Of a stretch of DNA of 53,797 bases, positions 7,640 to 16,057 are shown one piece after another. How positions within the stretch are numbered: position 1 is the first letter of the stretch; each line of letters starts with the position of its first letter. Source of the DNA: UBA5336 sp964492485 (GTDB lineage: Bacteria > Pseudomonadota > Alphaproteobacteria > Caulobacterales > Hyphomonadaceae); assembly GCA_964492485.1 (NCBI GenBank), contig CAZBKM010000016.1, positions 1 through 53,797 of the forward strand, given 5' to 3'. The notes beneath the pieces were generated by a model. It made no database searches and was not told the DNA's origin. It saw only the letters and a list, made by a program, of their open reading frames with translations. A program made the position numbers and the translations under genes.

Positions 7640-9685
7640 TCAGCGCTCAGGCCGTTCCGCAAGAGCCACGGGACGGGCGTGCAATTCGCTGAAGGCCTGC
7701 GACAGATCCCGGTAATAGGCGAGCCGGGCCGTGCGGGCCGGATCGTCCGGCGCCCTGCGCTGAACGCCTGGCAGGCGACGGGGCGCCTCGTCCACCGGAA
7801 GGGCGCGGACGATGTCTGCGAACAGTTCGGCCGGCAGGTCGCCGCCTGCCACGCGGTCCATGGCGCTGTCGTCATCATTGCCGATCCACACACCGATGAC
7901 GGCGGATGGGACGAAGCCAACGAACCAGGCATCCCGCCAGTCCTGGCTGGTGCCGGTCTTGCCTGCAACATCGCGGCCCTCGACCGCGGCGGCGCCGCCC
8001 GTGCCGTCCGTCACGACGCCTGCGAGAAGGTTCGTCATCTGGTGGGCCAGGGTGCGGTCATAGACCTGCACGGGTGCGAAATCCGGTCGCTCGTACAGCA
8101 CTTTGCCCCGCGTATCCTCGATCCGGGCGATCAGGTAGGGGTCCATTCGCCGGCCTTCCCGAAGAAAGACGCCATAGGCCCGCGTCAGCTCCCAAAGGGT
8201 CACTTCCTGGCTGCCCAGGGCGAGCGACGGCAGCGGTTGGAGATCGGCGCGGATGCCGAAGCGGCGGGCCAGGCGGATCACGGCGTCGCCGCCCACCTCC
8301 TGCAGGAGTTCCGCCGATACTGTGTTGAGCGAGCGGGCAAAGGCCTCGGAAAGGGTGACGGGCCCAAGATGTTGACCGCCATAATTCTTCGGCTGCCAGT
8401 CACCGATCCGGAAGGGACGATCTTCGCGCCGATCCTCCGGGCGCATCCCCTGTTCCAGCGCGGCCGCGAAGAGCAGGGCCTTGAAGGCCGATCCGGGCTG
8501 GCGCCGGGCCTGGGTGACCCGATTGAACTCCGACTGCGCATAGTCCACGCCGCCCACGAGCGCGGCAACCCGTCCCTCCGGCCGCAGCACCAGGGCCGCA
8601 CCCTGCGAGACAGACTGCGCCTCGCCGACATCGGCAAGTCGGTCGGCGAGGATCTCGCGCACGGCACGTTGCAGGTCTGGCTCAACCGTGAGTGTGACGA
8701 CCAGGTCCGGGGGCGCGTCGGGCAGGATACGGGGGATGCGCTCGGCGGCCAGGTCGAGGACATACCCCATCTGCACGTCGCCTGTGCCGCGGTCGACGAG
8801 GTCGATGGGGGCTTCGCGTGCCGCGCGCGCTTCGGCCGCGGTGAGATAGCCGGCCGCTTCCATCTGGTCGAGCACATAGTCCTGACGGGCCAGCGCGGCG
8901 TCGAGATTGCTGTCGAGGGCGAGCTTCGAGGGCGCCTTTGGCAGACCGGCAAGCAGGGCGGCCTGGGCAAAGCTCAGATCCGCCGGCGCGACGCCGAAAT
9001 AGAAGGTCGCGGCCGCGTCCAGCCCGTAGAAGCCTGAACCGAAATAGACCCGGTTGAGGTAGACCTCGAGGATCTCGTCCTTGGTGAGCTGGCGTTCCAG
9101 CCGGTAGGCCAGCCGGATTTCCTGGGCCTTGCGCTTGAGCGTGCGTTCTGGACTGAGAACCAGGTTCTTCACCAGTTGCTGCGTTATGGTGGAGGCGCCC
9201 GACACCGTCTGACCGGTGCGCCAGTTTACCCAGGCCGCGCGCAGGATCGCCATGGGGTCAGCACCTTCATGGTCGTAGAACCGCTTGTCTTCCGCCGCGA
9301 TGAAGGCCTGGGGTACATGGTCGGGCAGGTCGTCGAGCGTCACGCGGCGACCGTAGCGCGGACCACGAATGTCGATCAGCGTACCATCCTGGGCGCGATA
9401 CTCGATGGCCGGCGTGCGGCCCAGCGTCCACATGGACGCCCGGTCGGGCAGGCTCGGCAGATCATGGAACAGGTGGTGCCAAAGGGCTGCGGCACCGGCC
9501 AGACCCATGACGCAGGCGCCCGCCAGGGCGATGGCGCCATAGCGAAGGGTTCGCCAGCCGGGCACGAATCGGCCGCGGCGGCGCGGGGGTGTCCCCCTCG
9601 TGCGGGCCCGGGCGGGCGCCTGTGTTCCGCGCTTCGGGCGGGCTGCCTTGCCCTTCTGTCCGAAACGTCGTGTTTGCCGTGCCAT
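7640..9685 (-). CDS. Bifunctional penicillin-binding protein, PBP1A family (glycosyltransferase/transpeptidase)
   Basis: 681 aa. A basic cytoplasmic tail (1-45) is followed by one membrane helix (about 48-70). The GT51 glycosyltransferase has the catalytic EDKRFYDHEG at 132-141 and the STITQQLVKN motif. The transpeptidase has the SxxK nucleophile at S399, SLN at 452-454 and KTGTS at 576-580. It polymerises and crosslinks peptidoglycan in the periplasm. It is shorter than E. coli PBP1a and lacks the large inserted domain. Its start codon lies only 13 nt from repeat copy R2, so the transcript leader probably carries one or more of the repeat hairpins. Confidence 0.94.
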   Translation of the reverse strand: MARQTRRFGQKGKAARPKRGTQAPARARTRGTPPRRRGRFVPGWRTLRYGAIALAGACVMGLAGAAALWHHLFHDLPSLPDRASMWTLGRTPAIEYRAQDGTLIDIRGPRYGRRVTLDDLPDHVPQAFIAAEDKRFYDHEGADPMAILRAAWVNWRTGQTVSGASTITQQLVKNLVLSPERTLKRKAQEIRLAYRLERQLTKDEILEVYLNRVYFGSGFYGLDAAATFYFGVAPADLSFAQAALLAGLPKAPSKLALDSNLDAALARQDYVLDQMEAAGYLTAAEARAAREAPIDLVDRGTGDVQMGYVLDLAAERIPRILPDAPPDLVVTLTVEPDLQRAVREILADRLADVGEAQSVSQGAALVLRPEGRVAALVGGVDYAQSEFNRVTQARRQPGSAFKALLFAAALEQGMRPEDRREDRPFRIGDWQPKNYGGQHLGPVTLSEAFARSLNTVSAELLQEVGGDAVIRLARRFGIRADLQPLPSLALGSQEVTLWELTRAYGVFLREGRRMDPYLIARIEDTRGKVLYERPDFAPVQVYDRTLAHQMTNLLAGVVTDGTGGAAAVEGRDVAGKTGTSQDWRDAWFVGFVPSAVIGVWIGNDDDSAMDRVAGGDLPAELFADIVRALPVDEAPRRLPGVQRRAPDDPARTARLAYYRDLSQAFSELHARPVALAERPER

Positions 9686-9698
9686 GCCTTGCGCCCTT

Positions 9699-9803
9699 AT
9701 AGCATTTTCGAGCGAAGTGGGACCCGGTTCGCGTTAAGAAAATGCTCAAAAACAAGAACATAGCGCATCTTCACTGACTCCGATTGATTTGAAGATGCGC
9801 TAG
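9699..9803. repeat. Mosaic palindromic repeat, subfamily A/B (copy R2)
   Basis: Two palindromes joined by a short A-rich spacer. Module B has arms AGCATTTTC at 9701-9709 and its complement at 9738-9746. Module A has perfect 13-bp arms, TAGCGCATCTTCA at 9761-9773 and its complement at 9790-9802. It is nearly identical to copy R4 (19374-19478) in the opposite orientation, with about five differences over ~104 bp by hand count. It lies directly upstream of the PBP gene. Confidence 0.9.
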
Positions 9804-9897
9804 CGAGGTTCGCAGCCCGCGTCAGCCATCCCGTTGCGCTCAGGTGCACCGCGAATGCGGCAACGCGATGGCCCGCCGGGGGCGGGTGTGGCGATAA

Positions 9898-10101
9898 AGC
9901 CATTTCCAGCGACGTGGGCAGAGGTTCGCGTCAAGCAAATACTCAAAAACCAGCACCTAAAGCGACGGTCTTTCATTTCACTCCAGTCCGTCGCTTTACA
10001 TCATTGTTTTTGCGCAAGTCTCCGTTCGCAGCTGATCCTGTCTGATTAGAAGTTGATTTGGCGCATCTTCACTCAGCCTGATCGACTTGAAGCTGCGCTA
10101 G
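9898..10101. repeat. Composite repeat: subfamily C element nested in an A/B element (copy R3)
   Basis: Reading the plus strand, a decayed module B (9898-9950, keeping GAGGTTCGCGTCAAG and ACTCAAAAAC) is followed at CCTA by a C element. The C arms are AAAGCGACGG at 9959-9968 and its complement at 9988-9997, then the ATTGTTTTTGCGCAAGT spacer. Module A follows (GCGCATCTTCA at 10061-10071, imperfect complement at 10088-10098). In copy R2 modules B and A are adjacent, so the C element interrupts that order. The outer CTA at 10098-10100 is the complement of the ligase TAG stop codon. Copies R2 and R3 together fill most of the 412-bp gap 9686-10097. Confidence 0.8.
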
Positions 10102-11726
10102 ACCTCCGGCGGGAGCAGCGCTTCCAGCGTCTCAAGGCGGTCGGCCTCGCCCGGCGGCTTGTCCCACCGGATCCGGTTCACGCGCGGGAAGCGCATCGCG
10201 AGGCCTGACTTGTGGCGCGGGCTGCGTTGCAGGCCTTCGAACGCCACCTCGAACACCAGGCCGACATCGGGTTCGGCGATTACCGCACGGACCGGTCCGA
10301 AGCGGTCCACGGTATGGGTCCGCACGAAACGGTCGATCTGTTTCAGTTCGTCATCGGTAAAGCCGAAATAGGCCTTTCCAACCGGTGTCAGCGCGTCGAC
10401 GCCGTTGCGCTGACTCCAGACCCCGAACGTGAAGTCGGAATAGAAGCTGGACCGCTTGCCATGGCCGCGCTGGGCATAGAGCAGGACCGCGTCGATCAGA
10501 AAGGGGTCGCGCTTCCATTTGAACCAGAACCCCTTCGGTCTTCCGGCGAGGTAGGGGCTGTCCCACCGTTTCAGCATCAATCCTTCTATCTCGGGCGCTG
10601 GCAGCCGGTTGCGTTTCGCTGCGAGCGTCTCGAAGTCGTCGAACGGAACCAGCGGCGAGAGATCGATCCGGTCGCCGCCATGGCGGGCGATGAAGTCGGC
10701 CAGCCGGGCACGGCGCGTCTCGAAGGGCATGGCCCGCAGATCCTCGCCCCCCTCATGAAGCAGGTCGTAGGCTCGGATGAAGGCGGGGTGGGTATCCATC
10801 TGACGCTTGCTGACGGTCTTGCGGTTCAGGCGCTGCTGCAGGGCATTGAAGTTCGCCACGTCGCCGCCAGCGGCCCGCACCAGCAATTCGCCATCCAGGG
10901 CGGCCTCGAAGTCCATCGCCGCGACCACGTCGGGGAAGGTGTGGCTGATATCGTCGCCGGTCCGGGTGTAAATGCGCCGTTCCCCGCGCTCGGAAACGGC
11001 CTGCACACGAATGCCGTCATACTTCCATTCCGCCGCGAAGGTGTCGGGTCGGACACGTGCCGTGTCGATGGCGTCGGCCTCGTCGCGCTGGGCCTTGGTC
11101 ACAAGCGGGTGCGCCAGCATGACGGGTCTGAACGGAGCGGCAATGTCGGGGCTCGGTCGGGGGCCGTTTCCGTCCAGCCAGGCGAACAGGCCATCGAAGG
11201 GGGGCGTTAGTCCGTGCCAGATCTCCTCGATCTCGCCCACCTCCACCTGGCCATGATGGGCCAGCGCCACCTTGGCCAGGCGCGCGGAGACTCCGATGCG
11301 CAGCCCGCCGGTGACAAGCTTCAAGAGCGCCCACCGCCCCTGCGGATCCAGATCGTCCAGCCAGCTCGCCACAAGGCCGGGTGCCGTGGACCGGTTCGCC
11401 TGCAGTAGCGTTTCCACGACCTCGTCCAGCGGCGGGGCACGGTTTGCCCCATACTGGCCCGGCCAGACGAGGCTGACCGTTTCGGCCAGGTCACCCACAT
11501 AGTCGTAGGACAGATTGAACAGAACGGGGTCCATGCGCGCCTCGATCATCGCGCGAATCTGGCCTGGCTTGATCGCCGGAAAGTCGAGATCTCCGGTCAG
11601 CGCGGCCAGGGCCCAGCCCCGCTCGGGATCGGCGGTGCGGTCGAAGAACGCCGCCAACAGTCCGATCTTCCCGTTGCGCGAGGGCGTCAGGATCAGTTGG
11701 TCGAGCAGGGCGGCGAAGCGTTCCAT
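10098..11726 (-). CDS. ATP-dependent DNA ligase of the ligase-associated DNA damage response set
   Basis: 542 aa. An N-terminal DNA-binding domain (1-200, starting MERFAALLDQLILTPSRNGK) is followed by the adenylation domain with the nucleotide-accepting lysine K235 in EWKYDGIR, and a C-terminal OB fold. Motifs such as EGLMLKRWDSPY and WFKWKRDP are those of bacterial ATP-dependent ligases encoded with Lhr-Core, PdeM and an MBL exonuclease. All three of those partners are present within 9 kb, though not in one operon. It seals nicks using ATP; a role in repair of crosslink or oxidative damage is known for the family. The TAG stop is supplied by the end of repeat R3. Confidence 0.95.
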   Translation of the reverse strand: MERFAALLDQLILTPSRNGKIGLLAAFFDRTADPERGWALAALTGDLDFPAIKPGQIRAMIEARMDPVLFNLSYDYVGDLAETVSLVWPGQYGANRAPPLDEVVETLLQANRSTAPGLVASWLDDLDPQGRWALLKLVTGGLRIGVSARLAKVALAHHGQVEVGEIEEIWHGLTPPFDGLFAWLDGNGPRPSPDIAAPFRPVMLAHPLVTKAQRDEADAIDTARVRPDTFAAEWKYDGIRVQAVSERGERRIYTRTGDDISHTFPDVVAAMDFEAALDGELLVRAAGGDVANFNALQQRLNRKTVSKRQMDTHPAFIRAYDLLHEGGEDLRAMPFETRRARLADFIARHGGDRIDLSPLVPFDDFETLAAKRNRLPAPEIEGLMLKRWDSPYLAGRPKGFWFKWKRDPFLIDAVLLYAQRGHGKRSSFYSDFTFGVWSQRNGVDALTPVGKAYFGFTDDELKQIDRFVRTHTVDRFGPVRAVIAEPDVGLVFEVAFEGLQRSPRHKSGLAMRFPRVNRIRWDKPPGEADRLETLEALLPPEV

Positions 11727-11859
11727 GTCGGAAAAGATAGCGATGTCGCCCAGATTGCCGACCCTGATCGCAACCTTTGGCCAGTCGGGGCGCGCGATCG
11801 ACCATGGCTGGCGGTCATATGATGTTCAAGAGCATTCCGCCGCACAGATTTATCAAGAC

Positions 11860-11889
11860 TTGAAAAGATTCTATTTTTCGCAATACTGT
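11860..11889 (+). promoter_or_regulatory. Candidate sigma70-type promoter for the 62-aa gene
   Basis: TTGAAA at 11860-11865 and TACTGT at 11884-11889 are separated by 18 nt, within a locally AT-rich patch (about 11815-11890) that contrasts with the surrounding GC-rich DNA. The start codon lies 28 nt downstream. The match to consensus is moderate; no start site is known. Confidence 0.4.
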
Positions 11890-11917
11890 TCAAGGGAGCA
11901 GTGGAGAAGGGCCCATC

Positions 11918-12106
11918 ATGTCAAGTCTTGTTGATGAATTCATTTCCGACCTCAAGGTTGTTATCGCCAACTATGGGCAGTCGGCAGAGAAGAACAAAGA
12001 TCTCGCTGAGATTCGGCGGGTGGCCGACTCTGCGCTCGGGATGCTCGACTCTATTCGGGAACATCAGAACCTTCGCGCGAAAATTCCATCTGAGCGGGTC
12101 GCGTAA
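11918..12106 (+). CDS. Hypothetical 62-aa helical protein in the DNA repair block
   Basis: 62 aa, beginning MSSLVDEFISDL, predicted largely alpha-helical with charged heptad-like stretches (EKNKDLAEIRR, DSIREHQN). No signal peptide or membrane segment. GGAG and GAAGGG lie upstream of the ATG, and a promoter-like pair is 28 nt away. It diverges from the ligase gene and converges with the two-TM protein gene, ending 3 nt from that gene's stop. Codon use and base composition at its 5' end are less GC-rich than its neighbours. Family not recognised. Confidence 0.6.
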   Translation: MSSLVDEFISDLKVVIANYGQSAEKNKDLAEIRRVADSALGMLDSIREHQNLRAKIPSERVA

Positions 12107-12109
12107 GGT

Positions 12110-13003
12110 TTATTCTTCGCTCCATTCGCCCAAGGCAAAGGGGTGCAGGGGTGAGCAGGTGTCGTTCGCCGTGGCACGCGGCACCGGCTCAGGCGAATGG
12201 AGCGACCCTTTTCGGGCGTCGTCCCGCTCGGGCGGACGGTCTGTCTGCCGTTCCGACGGAGGTGCGTGGGACGCCTGCTGGGCGCTCTGATCGGTCTGCA
12301 TCGGATCGGTCTGCATCAGCGTGATCTTCTGCCAGATCTTTCGAGTCAGACCGGAGGTGAGGTCCTCGATCTCATTCACCGCCGAGATGACGGCCGCGTC
12401 CCGGGTGTGAGTCATGTGCAGCGCCGCCAGCTTGCCGATCAGCGCCAGCATCTCCGCGCAGTAATCGAGATAGCGGGTAAGCTCGTAACGGCTCATGTCG
12501 CGGGTGGGCGAGCTGTCGGTCCGTGGGCCGAGAATGGCGGTCGGATCCTTGGTGAGCTGATGCATGTCGATGACGTGGGCAAAGGACCGCAGCTTGTGCA
12601 GCGCTGCAAGCGCGCGCCCGCGGCGGATGCGCGCCTCGAGGCTCAGCAGGAACCAGGCACCGGCCGCGGCGAGGATCGTCAGATTGAGCAGGGCTTCGAG
12701 GCCCTGGAAGACGTGGAACGCCTCGAAGGCGAGGTCGAGGGAGCGGTAGCTCCAAAGCCCGTACACCGCCACGCCGCCTGCCAGGCTCACCAGCAGGACG
12801 GCAAGCACCCGCGTTGCATAATGCGGGCGGGCGAGCCGTTCGGCGTCATGGGTCTCCTCGTCGGCGAGCGTCCGCAGCTCTGCGCAGACCTCTGCGATCC
12901 CACGGCCTGGAAAGCGTTCGGAAATGCGCAGATGCAGGCGGTCGAGCGTCTGCTTGATCTTGTCCGGCCTCAGGCGGGCATAGCGCGGGGCATCGCGGCT
13001 CAT
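12110..13003 (-). CDS. Conserved hypothetical two-TM membrane protein
   Basis: 297 aa. An N-terminal cytoplasmic helical part (RLRPDKIKQTLDRLHLRISERFPGR, residues ~10-35) precedes two membrane helices (about 67-85 and 104-122). A conserved-looking cytoplasmic part follows (LHKLRSFAHVIDMHQLTKDP, then RYLDYCAEMLALIGKLAALH and KIWQKI). The last ~65 residues are low-complexity, rich in Pro, Gln and Asp, with a short MQTDPMQTDQ repeat. I take the ATG at 13003 because upstream codons give unstructured Gly/Arg-rich sequence. The core resembles a hypothetical family I associate with alphaproteobacteria, but no function is known. It sits between the ligase and exonuclease genes on their strand, so it may be co-expressed with them. 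Confidence 0.72.
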   Translation of the reverse strand: MSRDAPRYARLRPDKIKQTLDRLHLRISERFPGRGIAEVCAELRTLADEETHDAERLARPHYATRVLAVLLVSLAGGVAVYGLWSYRSLDLAFEAFHVFQGLEALLNLTILAAAGAWFLLSLEARIRRGRALAALHKLRSFAHVIDMHQLTKDPTAILGPRTDSSPTRDMSRYELTRYLDYCAEMLALIGKLAALHMTHTRDAAVISAVNEIEDLTSGLTRKIWQKITLMQTDPMQTDQSAQQASHAPPSERQTDRPPERDDARKGSLHSPEPVPRATANDTCSPLHPFALGEWSEE

Positions 13004-13299
13004 GGCAGGCAGAACTCCGTCGCGCGTCCGCAGGTGGCGATGCCGGCCAGTCTCCCGTTGCAAGCGGCCTGCGGCGCCATGAGCCTCCCGTGAGACACTC
13101 TGCGAACCTTTGGGCAGCCTCCGTCGCGGCTGGCCAGGATGGTCACGATGTTGCGCGCGTCCGCCGGGGTGGGTTCTGCGCTGGCACCCGAAGCCTGCAG
13201 GGGGCCACGACGCCACGGGGACCGGGGCCAAATCCTCCCGTCTGCCATACTGTCCCCCTCCACCATGCCCATGGTTAACGCCTCGAGAGGCGCCGCCGG
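13004..13299. other. Gene-free interval between exonuclease and two-TM protein genes
   Basis: About 296 bp. Short frames exist on both strands, but none has a clear ribosome binding site plus protein-like composition. I see no strong inverted repeat with a T tract. It may hold the promoter for the two-TM gene or the decayed remains of a gene. Confidence 0.4.
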
Positions 13300-14328
13300 T
13301 CAATCCCCTTCATCCTCGTAACCCACAAGGTGGAGGGGGCGGGATTTCCGGCCCTCCAACTCTGCCCACCGTGCCAGCGCATCGTCACGGCCGTGGGTGA
13401 CCCACAATTCCTCCGGATCGACCTCGCGCACCGTTTCTGTCAATTCGTCCCAGTCGGCATGGTCGGAGATGATGAGCGGCAGCTCCACGCCCCTCTGCCG
13501 GACGCGCTGACGCACCCGCATCCAGCCCGACGCAAAGGCCGGCAGGGGATCGGGAAAGCGCCGGCCCCATTTGTCGGCGAAGGATGACGGCGGTCCGAGG
13601 ACGAGCCCTCCGCGGAACCGCTCGCTCTCGCCTCTCTGGCCCTTGTCGAGTGTCGCGGGCTCCAGCGGGCCGAGTGCGACGCCGTGATCTTCGTAGAGCT
13701 CGCAGAGAGGCTTCAGGGCGCCGTGGATGAAGATCGGCGCATCATAGCCCGCCTCGCGCAGATGGCGGATCAGGCGCTGGGCTTTCCCCAGCGCATAGAC
13801 GCCGACGAGATGCGTGCGGCCGGTATTCTCCGCGAGGCTGCAGAGCAACTTGCCCACCTCGCCGGCGGTGTCGGGATGGCGGAATACGGGCAGGGCGAAT
13901 GTCGCCTCGCTGATGAAAACGTGGGTTCCGGGCACCACCTCGAACGGGGTGCAGGTGGGGTCCCGCCGGCGCTTGTAGTCGCCGGTGCAGACCATGCGCA
14001 GACCGCGGTGCTCCACCACGACCTGGGCCGATCCCAGCACGTGCCCCGCCGGCGCGAACCAGACGGTCACGCCATTGATGTCCACACGTTCGCCATAACC
14101 GAGTGCCTGGCTCGAACCGGCGAAGTCGGGGCCGTACCGGCTGGCCATGATCGCCAGGGTCTCCGGCGTGGCCAGCACGGCGCGATGGCCGGGACGGGCG
14201 TGGTCGGCATGGCCATGGGTAATCACGGCCCGGTCCACCGCGCCCCTGACAGGATCGATGTAGAAGTCGCCGGGCGGACAGTAGAGGCCGAGCGGTGTCG
14301 GGTGGAGGAGGCGATCGGGGCGCAGCAT
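13300..14328 (-). CDS. Ligase-associated MBL-fold exonuclease
   Basis: 342 aa metallo-beta-lactamase/beta-CASP family nuclease. The metal motif HGHADH is at residues 38-43, with further ligands in APAGHVLGSAQ, TGDYKRRRDPTC and the C-terminal ISDHADWDEL. The N-terminus MLRPDRLLHPTPLGLYCPPGD matches the family start, so I use the ATG at 14328 rather than longer frames. Family members belong to the ligase-associated DNA damage response set and are thought to process DNA ends before sealing. It diverges from the serine hydrolase gene across an 81-bp gap, which could hold a shared control region. Confidence 0.93.
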   Translation of the reverse strand: MLRPDRLLHPTPLGLYCPPGDFYIDPVRGAVDRAVITHGHADHARPGHRAVLATPETLAIMASRYGPDFAGSSQALGYGERVDINGVTVWFAPAGHVLGSAQVVVEHRGLRMVCTGDYKRRRDPTCTPFEVVPGTHVFISEATFALPVFRHPDTAGEVGKLLCSLAENTGRTHLVGVYALGKAQRLIRHLREAGYDAPIFIHGALKPLCELYEDHGVALGPLEPATLDKGQRGESERFRGGLVLGPPSSFADKWGRRFPDPLPAFASGWMRVRQRVRQRGVELPLIISDHADWDELTETVREVDPEELWVTHGRDDALARWAELEGRKSRPLHLVGYEDEGD

Positions 14329-14409
14329 GTCCGGAATATGGTCGCGCCTTGATCTTGTCCCAATGCGCCGGTGTAAACGGTGGGGACCGATTGCGAAGGA
14401 GACCCCGCC

Positions 14410-15975
14410 ATGGCCCGCGTTCCGATCCGCGCCACCCTGTCCGCACTGGCCGCAGCGACCGTGGTCGCCGGAATCTCCCAGGCACAGGCGCCCTCCGAAC
14501 GGCATCACCGGGCCATGGTTGCGGGCTACAAGGCGGCCTTTACCTGTTCGGCCACCTTCCTGGCGGACCGGCCGCGCGCCGCGATCGAGGAGAACGAGCT
14601 GTCGGGCATCTATCCGGACTATCGGGAGACGCTGGCCGACCTGCCGCCTGCGCGGATCGATGACGCGGCGGGGATGGTGTCGGTCGCGTTTGACCCGGAC
14701 ATGCCGCCGCGCATCGCGGTCCATCGCGACGGTTTTGGCTGCGCACAACTGCCGGTGGGGGCCGAGGCCTCGCAGGCAGACTGGCTTGTGCGGAAGTCCG
14801 GCTGGCCGCGCCCCGACGGACTGGACCGGTCAAGCGCGCTGGGTTCGGCGGTCAGCCTGTCCATGCCGGTGGAGATCCAGTCCCGGCTCGAGGCCCCGAT
14901 CAGCTTCGCATTCGACGCGAAGACCTATGGCGCGGACACGCGCACCAGCGCGGTGGTCGTCCTGCACCGGGGCGAAGTCGTTGGGGAGCGCTATGCCCGT
15001 GGGATCGGACCGGAAACGCCGCAGCGGACCTGGTCGGTCGCCAAGTCGATCACGGCAACACTCCTGGGCGCGGCCCATGCCCAGGGTCTGATTGGACCCG
15101 ACAGCACGGCCTTGCTCGAGGCCTGGCAACAGGGCAGCGATCCGCGGCGTCGGATCAGTCTGGCCAATCTCCTGCACATGAGCAGCGGACTCTACTCGGG
15201 AGATCAGGGGGCGCGGACCGACGCGGTCTATTTCGGTGGCGCCCGCGTGGTGGACGAGGCCACGACCGGTAGCCTGATCCATCCGCCCGGCAGCACCTTC
15301 CAATATGCCAACAATGACACCCTGATCGCGCTGCGGGCCCTGCGCGAGGCCATTGGCGACGATGCCGCCTATCATGCGTTTCCCTACACCGAGGTGCTGT
15401 GGAAGATCGGCGCCCGGCGGACGATCCTTGAAACCGACTGGAACGGGGACTTCGTCGCGTCCAGCCAGGTCTGGTCCACGGCACGGGATCTGGCTCGGAT
15501 CGGCCAGCTCTATCTCGAGGAAGGGCGTTGGGGCGGCGAGCAGATCCTTTCGCCCGATTGGGTGGCGTTCGTCCGAACGCCGGCACCGGCCCAGCCGCAG
15601 GGGGTTCCCTATGGCTACGGCGCCCAGTTCTGGCTGCTCGGCGGCGCTTCGGGCGTCCCAAGCGACACCTTTGCGGCCATGGGGCATCGCGGCCAGTATA
15701 TCGTCATCGTTCCGTCCCGGGATCTGGTGGTCGTGCGCCGTGGCTACGATGTCAGCGGCGGCACGCGGTTCGACATTGCCGCCTTTACCCGCGATGTGGT
15801 CACGGCCGTCGATCGAGGCCTGCAGGCCCGCGCCTATGCCCAGGCCGTGGCCTCGGCGCTCGAGACGGGTCGCGCCGAGCGACGGGAGGACGGGACGGTT
15901 GTCTTCCTCGACGAGGACGGCAACCCCACCGATCCACCGGTCCAGCCACCGGGAGGCGGCGGGGCAGATCAATAG
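14410..15975 (+). CDS. Exported serine hydrolase, beta-lactamase (class C-like) family
   Basis: 521 aa with a signal peptide (residues 1 to about 26, hydrophobic core ATLSALAAATVVAGI, cleavage after AQA). The serine nucleophile motif SVAK is at 209-212, a YxN-type YANN motif lies in the middle, and HRG in MGHRGQY replaces the KTG box, as in class C-like esterases and D-peptidases. The C-terminus is a Pro/Gly-rich tail. AAGGAG lies 9 nt before the chosen ATG. Substrate unknown: cell-wall peptide, ester or beta-lactam hydrolysis are all possible. It lies between the exonuclease and helicase genes of the DNA repair set, with which it has no known functional link. Confidence 0.87.
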   Translation: MARVPIRATLSALAAATVVAGISQAQAPSERHHRAMVAGYKAAFTCSATFLADRPRAAIEENELSGIYPDYRETLADLPPARIDDAAGMVSVAFDPDMPPRIAVHRDGFGCAQLPVGAEASQADWLVRKSGWPRPDGLDRSSALGSAVSLSMPVEIQSRLEAPISFAFDAKTYGADTRTSAVVVLHRGEVVGERYARGIGPETPQRTWSVAKSITATLLGAAHAQGLIGPDSTALLEAWQQGSDPRRRISLANLLHMSSGLYSGDQGARTDAVYFGGARVVDEATTGSLIHPPGSTFQYANNDTLIALRALREAIGDDAAYHAFPYTEVLWKIGARRTILETDWNGDFVASSQVWSTARDLARIGQLYLEEGRWGGEQILSPDWVAFVRTPAPAQPQGVPYGYGAQFWLLGGASGVPSDTFAAMGHRGQYIVIVPSRDLVVVRRGYDVSGGTRFDIAAFTRDVVTAVDRGLQARAYAQAVASALETGRAERREDGTVVFLDEDGNPTDPPVQPPGGGGADQ

Positions 15976-16057
15976 TGTCGGACAGACTGACAGCCCCGGG
16001 ACAGATCGTGGCGACCCCGCGGTGCACTCTGATCCAGAAATGATCTAGATCTGCGGT

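Noticed and set aside
9697..9903. Short protein-like frames over the repeats (ending KMRYxLVFEHFLNANR at 9697 and 19479; LKRRSFISLQ near 51 and 10049)
   Set aside because: Same peptides recur because the repeat is translated in one frame; no ribosome binding sites and the sequence is explained by palindromes.
11820..11845. Possible alphaproteobacterial LexA box (GTTC-N7-GTTC) near the ligase promoter
   Set aside because: Sequence is GTTC-N7-TTCC; the second half does not match, and no box was found at the exonuclease/serine hydrolase divergent region.
13004..13299. Small frames on both strands in this gap
   Set aside because: Gly/Arg/Pro-rich translations typical of out-of-frame GC-rich DNA; no start signals.
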